A stretch of 64,000 bases of DNA from contig NZ_JAKILT010000029.1 in NCBI RefSeq assembly GCF_023283535.1, positions 1 to 64,000 of the forward strand, written 5' to 3'. This stretch comes from Shewanella sairae (GTDB lineage Bacteria > Pseudomonadota > Gammaproteobacteria > Enterobacterales > Shewanellaceae). Below the pieces are notes generated by a model. The model was given only the letters and a program-made list of their open reading frames with translations, was not told the DNA's origin and did no database searches. A program made the position numbers and the translations under genes. Shown piece by piece: positions 60,451 to 64,000 of the stretch. Numbering within the stretch: the stretch's first letter is position 1; every line of letters begins with the position of its first letter.

Positions 60451-63444
60451 ATGTCTGGAAGTAACGCTTTGAAGCGATTTACGCCAAGAAAAACACTGGC
60501 AGCACTAGCTGTTGGTTCAGTATTGATGATGACTGCGCCAGCGGCGATGGCTGCTGATACAAGTATCGTAAAGGGTCACATTGTTAGTGCATCGGGTAAC
60601 AATCTTTCTAACGCGACTATTACGCTGAAGCATAAAACTAAGGGCTTAGTATTTACCGTAGAGACAAACGAAAAGGGTGACTATCTATTACGTAATGTTC
60701 CAGTAGGCGATTACGACATTACAATTAGCAAAGATGGTTATGAGCAAAATCAAGAAAATGGCGTGAGAGTGAGCATTGGTCAATCGGTAATTCTTGACGG
60801 CCAATTATATAGCGCTGGTGCTGATGACGTTGAGCGTATTGCGGTTACAGGGAGCATGATCCGTCGAGTCGACACCGCCTCATCAACCTCAGGTTTGACT
60901 TTTAGTCAGGATGAATTGCAAAGAATGCCTGTTAATTCGGGCTTTGAAAGTATTGCACTCTTGGCTCCAGGCACTGCAGCGCCGGGCGGTTCAAACTTTA
61001 ATGGTGCATCTAGTTTTGGTGGTTCATCAGCGGCTGAAAATGGTTATTATTTTAATGGTCTAAACGTTACCAGTATTCGAACTGGTATGGGATCTATACG
61101 CTTGCCTTGGGAAGCTATTTCTCAAACTCAAGTCAAGACAGGTGGGGTGAGTCCTGAGTATGGCGGTGCATTAGGCGGTATCGTTAACGCGGTTTCCAAG
61201 TCGGGTGAAAACGAATTTAAGTTTGGTGCTGAAGCGCGCTGGGATCCATCATCTCTTCGTGCCACTCAAGATAGTATTTACCAATCAAACGGTGAGATTA
61301 GCACTAATACTCAGCAAGATAGCTATGACTTTAAAGAGCTACAGCTTTGGGCAAGTGGTGCGATTATTGAAGATTCATTATTCTTTTATGGTTTATTTGC
61401 ACCTAGAAGAGAAGAGTCTGAGTGGGCTGGCCAAACAACAAAAACAAGCAAAGACCGTGAAGAAGACCGTTGGTTCGCCAAGTTAGATTGGTATATGACA
61501 GACGACCATTCAATTGGTTTTTCTGCAATGAACAACAAGCGTACTTGGACCAATAAAACTTATGCTTACGACTGGGAAACTAATGCTATTGGTGAAAAAC
61601 AAGGTGTTGATGCGCCTGGAGAAGATGGCGGTAAAGTTTATAGCTTAAATTATAATGGTTATTTATCTGATACCTTCTCTGTATCTGCAGTTGTTGGCCG
61701 TGTGCAAGAAGATGTTGAAAATGTTGTAGCTTCAACTAATCCTGGCGTTTGGGATTTCCGCGACGGTACTACTACTCTCAGCCAACACACAAATTCATCT
61801 GTTTCTGAAGAGCATTACACTCGAGATCAAGCTCGTATCGATTTCAGTTGGGATTTAGAAGACCACTCAATTCAGTTTGGTGTTGATTATACCAAAGTTG
61901 AAGTCGATTACAGTTCTTCTCAAAACGGTATCGGTGATGCGCAGGGGTGGTGGTCTGTTTATACCGCTGGTGCAGACGATAACTCTGGTCAAGTAGAGGG
62001 ATCTGATTACATCGAACGCCGTGTTCGTGAGAGATTTACTGATTCTGAAGTGACTTCAACAGCTTTCTATATCAATGATTCATGGCAGGCGACAGATAAC
62101 TTAGTGTTAAACCTAGGCTTACGTTATAGCGAATTTGAAAATACAGTTTCAGATGGTCGTGCATATGTTGAAATGGAAGATCAATTTGCACCACGTGTTC
62201 AAGCTATTTATGACGTCTTTGGTGATGGCGAGGCAAAAGTTTTTGCTACCTATGGCCGCTACTTCCAGCCAGTATCAGCTAACATGAACATCACTCAAGG
62301 TTCTTCATCTATTGAATGGTTTGAGTATTCAGAACTTGATCAAGTCGATAGCGATGGTCATCCAGTGATTACAGCTGATGGCTCGCCAAGTCGTGGTGCT
62401 ATGTTACGCGACCGTTGGTACCGTCAAAAAGGGATTACTGAGCCAGGTCTAATCGCTTCTTCTTCACTTAAATCTATGTACTCAGATGAATTTACTTTAG
62501 GTTATCAACAGGAAGTATTTGAAACTATGACCGCTGGTGTTCGCGGTATTTACCGTGATTTAGGTCGTAGCGTAGAAGATACTGATGTAGGACCAGTATT
62601 ATCGAAAAAGCTTGCTGAGTTGGGTATTACCGATAACGTAGGTCAAAGCTCTTATTATGTTCTGCTAAATCCGGGTGAAGATGTCGCTATTTCTTATGAC
62701 TTCGATGGTGACGGTCAAGTCGATAACGTTAACTTAAGTGCAGATGAAATGGCACTGCCTGAAGCTGAGCGTAAGTATCTGGCATTAGAGTTTACTCTAG
62801 ATGGTTCGGTCACGGATGATCTACGTATAAACTCATCATACACCTGGTCTCATAGCTATGGTAATACTGAAGGTCTAGTTAAAACAGATAATAACCAAGC
62901 CGATCCTGGTTGGACTACATCTTACGACTATGGTGACTTGATGGATCATGCTAATGGTGATCTACCGAATGACCATACGCATGCATTTAAGCTAAGTGGT
63001 GCGTATGATATTACAGAAGAGCTAATTTTCGGTTTTGTAACTCGTGTAACTTCAGGTCGCCCACAAAGCTACTTCTCTGTCCATCCTGAAGGTGTCGATA
63101 GCTGTGCTGCGGGTAATCCATGGGATGATTGTATTAGTCGTTACTATGGCCAAGCATCACACTATGATGAAAATGGTAACCCAGCACCGCGAGGCTCAGC
63201 AGGTAACTTACCTTGGGTAACCAATATTGATCTTTCGTTGACTTATATGACAGAAATCTTTGATGGTGACTTCACAATTAAAGGAACTGTTTATAACGTA
63301 CTTGATTCTGATTCAGCTACAAATATCAATGAAGAAAGAGCGCGTTACGGGGACTCTGGTCTGGAGTTGAATCCAGATTATGGAATGGTAACTGATCGCC
63401 AAGAAGAACGTTTCTTCTCAGTCGTTGCACGTTACGAGTTCTAA
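60451..63444 (+). CDS. TonB-dependent receptor with CarboxypepD-like N-terminal domain (Oar type)
   Basis: This 997-residue outer-membrane receptor has a signal peptide (1-34, ending PAAMA). A carboxypeptidase-regulatory-like beta domain (about 38-118, SGNNLSNATITLKHKTKGL...VPVGDYDITISKDGYE) precedes the plug (about 125-240, ERIAVTGSMIRRVDTAS...TQVKTGGVSPEYGGALGG) and a beta-barrel ending in Phe (FSVVARYEF). Similar Oar-like proteins are many in Shewanella. The ligand is unknown; peptides or carbohydrate are plausible. No partner transporter is adjacent. Confidence 0.92.
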   Translation: MSGSNALKRFTPRKTLAALAVGSVLMMTAPAAMAADTSIVKGHIVSASGNNLSNATITLKHKTKGLVFTVETNEKGDYLLRNVPVGDYDITISKDGYEQNQENGVRVSIGQSVILDGQLYSAGADDVERIAVTGSMIRRVDTASSTSGLTFSQDELQRMPVNSGFESIALLAPGTAAPGGSNFNGASSFGGSSAAENGYYFNGLNVTSIRTGMGSIRLPWEAISQTQVKTGGVSPEYGGALGGIVNAVSKSGENEFKFGAEARWDPSSLRATQDSIYQSNGEISTNTQQDSYDFKELQLWASGAIIEDSLFFYGLFAPRREESEWAGQTTKTSKDREEDRWFAKLDWYMTDDHSIGFSAMNNKRTWTNKTYAYDWETNAIGEKQGVDAPGEDGGKVYSLNYNGYLSDTFSVSAVVGRVQEDVENVVASTNPGVWDFRDGTTTLSQHTNSSVSEEHYTRDQARIDFSWDLEDHSIQFGVDYTKVEVDYSSSQNGIGDAQGWWSVYTAGADDNSGQVEGSDYIERRVRERFTDSEVTSTAFYINDSWQATDNLVLNLGLRYSEFENTVSDGRAYVEMEDQFAPRVQAIYDVFGDGEAKVFATYGRYFQPVSANMNITQGSSSIEWFEYSELDQVDSDGHPVITADGSPSRGAMLRDRWYRQKGITEPGLIASSSLKSMYSDEFTLGYQQEVFETMTAGVRGIYRDLGRSVEDTDVGPVLSKKLAELGITDNVGQSSYYVLLNPGEDVAISYDFDGDGQVDNVNLSADEMALPEAERKYLALEFTLDGSVTDDLRINSSYTWSHSYGNTEGLVKTDNNQADPGWTTSYDYGDLMDHANGDLPNDHTHAFKLSGAYDITEELIFGFVTRVTSGRPQSYFSVHPEGVDSCAAGNPWDDCISRYYGQASHYDENGNPAPRGSAGNLPWVTNIDLSLTYMTEIFDGDFTIKGTVYNVLDSDSATNINEERARYGDSGLELNPDYGMVTDRQEERFFSVVARYEF

Positions 63445-63458
63445 GTAACGGGTAGATT

Positions 63459-63484
63459 AAAAAAGGCCGCATTAGCGGCCTTTT
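63459..63484. terminator. Bidirectional terminator after the TonB receptor
   Basis: aaaaggccgc pairs with gcggcctttt around atta, between convergent genes; T residues follow on both strands. Confidence 0.88.
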
Positions 63485-63500
63485 CTTTTATTAACTAAGG

Positions 63501-64000
63501 TTATTTTAAAATCTTAGCTAAGTCAGCTTCTAGCGACACTTCAGGTCTTTCCACAATACGGCCAATCTCTTCGTCATTCTGCTCAACTATAAAGGTAGGG
63601 ATCCGGCTGAACTCATAGTTAGCAGCTAAAGCTTGTGGATCTTGCTTCTCTCTATCGACACCAATATAGATGACCTCAATATTCGGGTTATTGATCTCTT
63701 CAATAAGACGAATAAACCGTGGAGTTTCACGGTGACAGTCTGGGCACCACGTGCCAATGATTACGGTCACTTGCGTTGGCTTATCGACTTTTTGTAGTTT
63801 AGCTACTATCGCAGTATCTGCTTTATAGTTTGTGTATTCATTATTGAACCAGTCAAATTCATTAAGCTCTTGATGTGTTACTGCACCAGTTAAAATCACT
63901 TCTTGTTTCTCCTCACTGCAAGTTGCTAGAAAGCCATCTTGTTTATCTTCAAATCCGCAGCCGCTATTTGCCATGCTTTGGCTACTGAAAAATAACAATG
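63501..64000 (-). CDS. Thioredoxin-family exported protein (partial at window edge)
   Basis: At least 165 residues are in the window, and the true start lies beyond the right edge. The visible N-terminal part (LFFSSQSMANSGC) looks like the end of a signal peptide. The thioredoxin-fold active site is TWCPDCH, then the cis-Pro segment RIPTFIV. A Cys pair near the mature N terminus and another at about 27 may form a disulfide. It is probably a periplasmic thiol-disulfide protein. Confidence 0.8.
   Translation of the reverse strand, partial: LLFFSSQSMANSGCGFEDKQDGFLATCSEEKQEVILTGAVTHQELNEFDWFNNEYTNYKADTAIVAKLQKVDKPTQVTVIIGTWCPDCHRETPRFIRLIEEINNPNIEVIYIGVDREKQDPQALAANYEFSRIPTFIVEQNDEEIGRIVERPEVSLEADLAKILK

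Noticed and set aside
63501-63998. Complete gene starting at TTG 63998
   Set aside because: The frame stays open to the window edge and the first residues look like the tail of a signal peptide, so the true start is probably outside.

Overview
The window looks like chromosome of a Shewanella-type marine gammaproteobacterium. Evidence for this is the divergent hemCDXY/cyaA arrangement with a LapA/BpfA-type giant adhesin downstream of hemY, the lptM-lysA-dapF-DUF484-xerC-yigB string, prmA-dusB-fis, rho/trxA/rhlB/gppA, a Wolinella-style frdCAB, and a TonB receptor with an N-terminal CarboxypepD-like domain. No tRNA, rRNA or CRISPR array was found.

Layout. (1) 1-1799: N-terminal part of a giant repeat adhesin (minus strand), with a retention module, a TAAG LapG-type cleavage motif and 101-residue repeats. 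(2) 2078-6136: hemY, hemX, hemD, hemC (minus). A CRP-like site lies between hemC and the divergent cyaA (6337-8760, TTG start). cyaY follows on minus. (3) 9567-14132: lptM lipoprotein gene, lysA, dapF, DUF484, xerC, yigB, covering diaminopimelate/lysine synthesis and chromosome-dimer resolution. (4) 14220-14957: ytfE, a di-iron nitrosative-stress repair protein, with a good NsrR-type palindrome 35 bp upstream. (5) 15294-21445: Cys-rich small protein plus czcCBA heavy-metal efflux. (6) 21604-23136: periplasmic M17 aminopeptidase.

(7) 23551-47974: a genomic island of about 24.4 kb inserted at the 3' end of fis. It is bounded by 39-bp direct repeats that duplicate the last fis codons. It carries two related tyrosine integrases in tandem, an AAA/DUF4143 ATPase with two palindromic operators, and a type I restriction system (hsdM, hsdS, hsdR). 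Between hsdS and hsdR lie a YhcG/DUF1016 nuclease, an unrecognised 409-residue protein, two tiny antisense genes, a PD-(D/E)XK-like protein and another unknown. After hsdR come a YgjP-like metallopeptidase and a RADAR pair (rdrA ATPase, rdrB adenosine deaminase). The right end holds a Gp2/YfjJ-like protein and two AlpA+HTH cassettes. Two integrases, two regulatory cassettes and an extra arm-type repeat outside the left boundary suggest the island grew by stacking satellite-like elements. It is a defence island whose recognised arms are DNA restriction and RNA/nucleoside deamination.

(8) 47999-64000: core genes resume: fis, dusB, prmA (minus), frdCAB, a LysR regulator, rho and trxA (minus), rhlB and gppA (plus), an Oar-like TonB receptor, and a thioredoxin-like protein running off the right edge. 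The trxA active site reads RCGPC instead of WCGPC through a single base difference.

The best candidates for undescribed biology are the unknown genes between hsdS and hsdR (32813-36063). RADAR itself is a described system, found here beside them.
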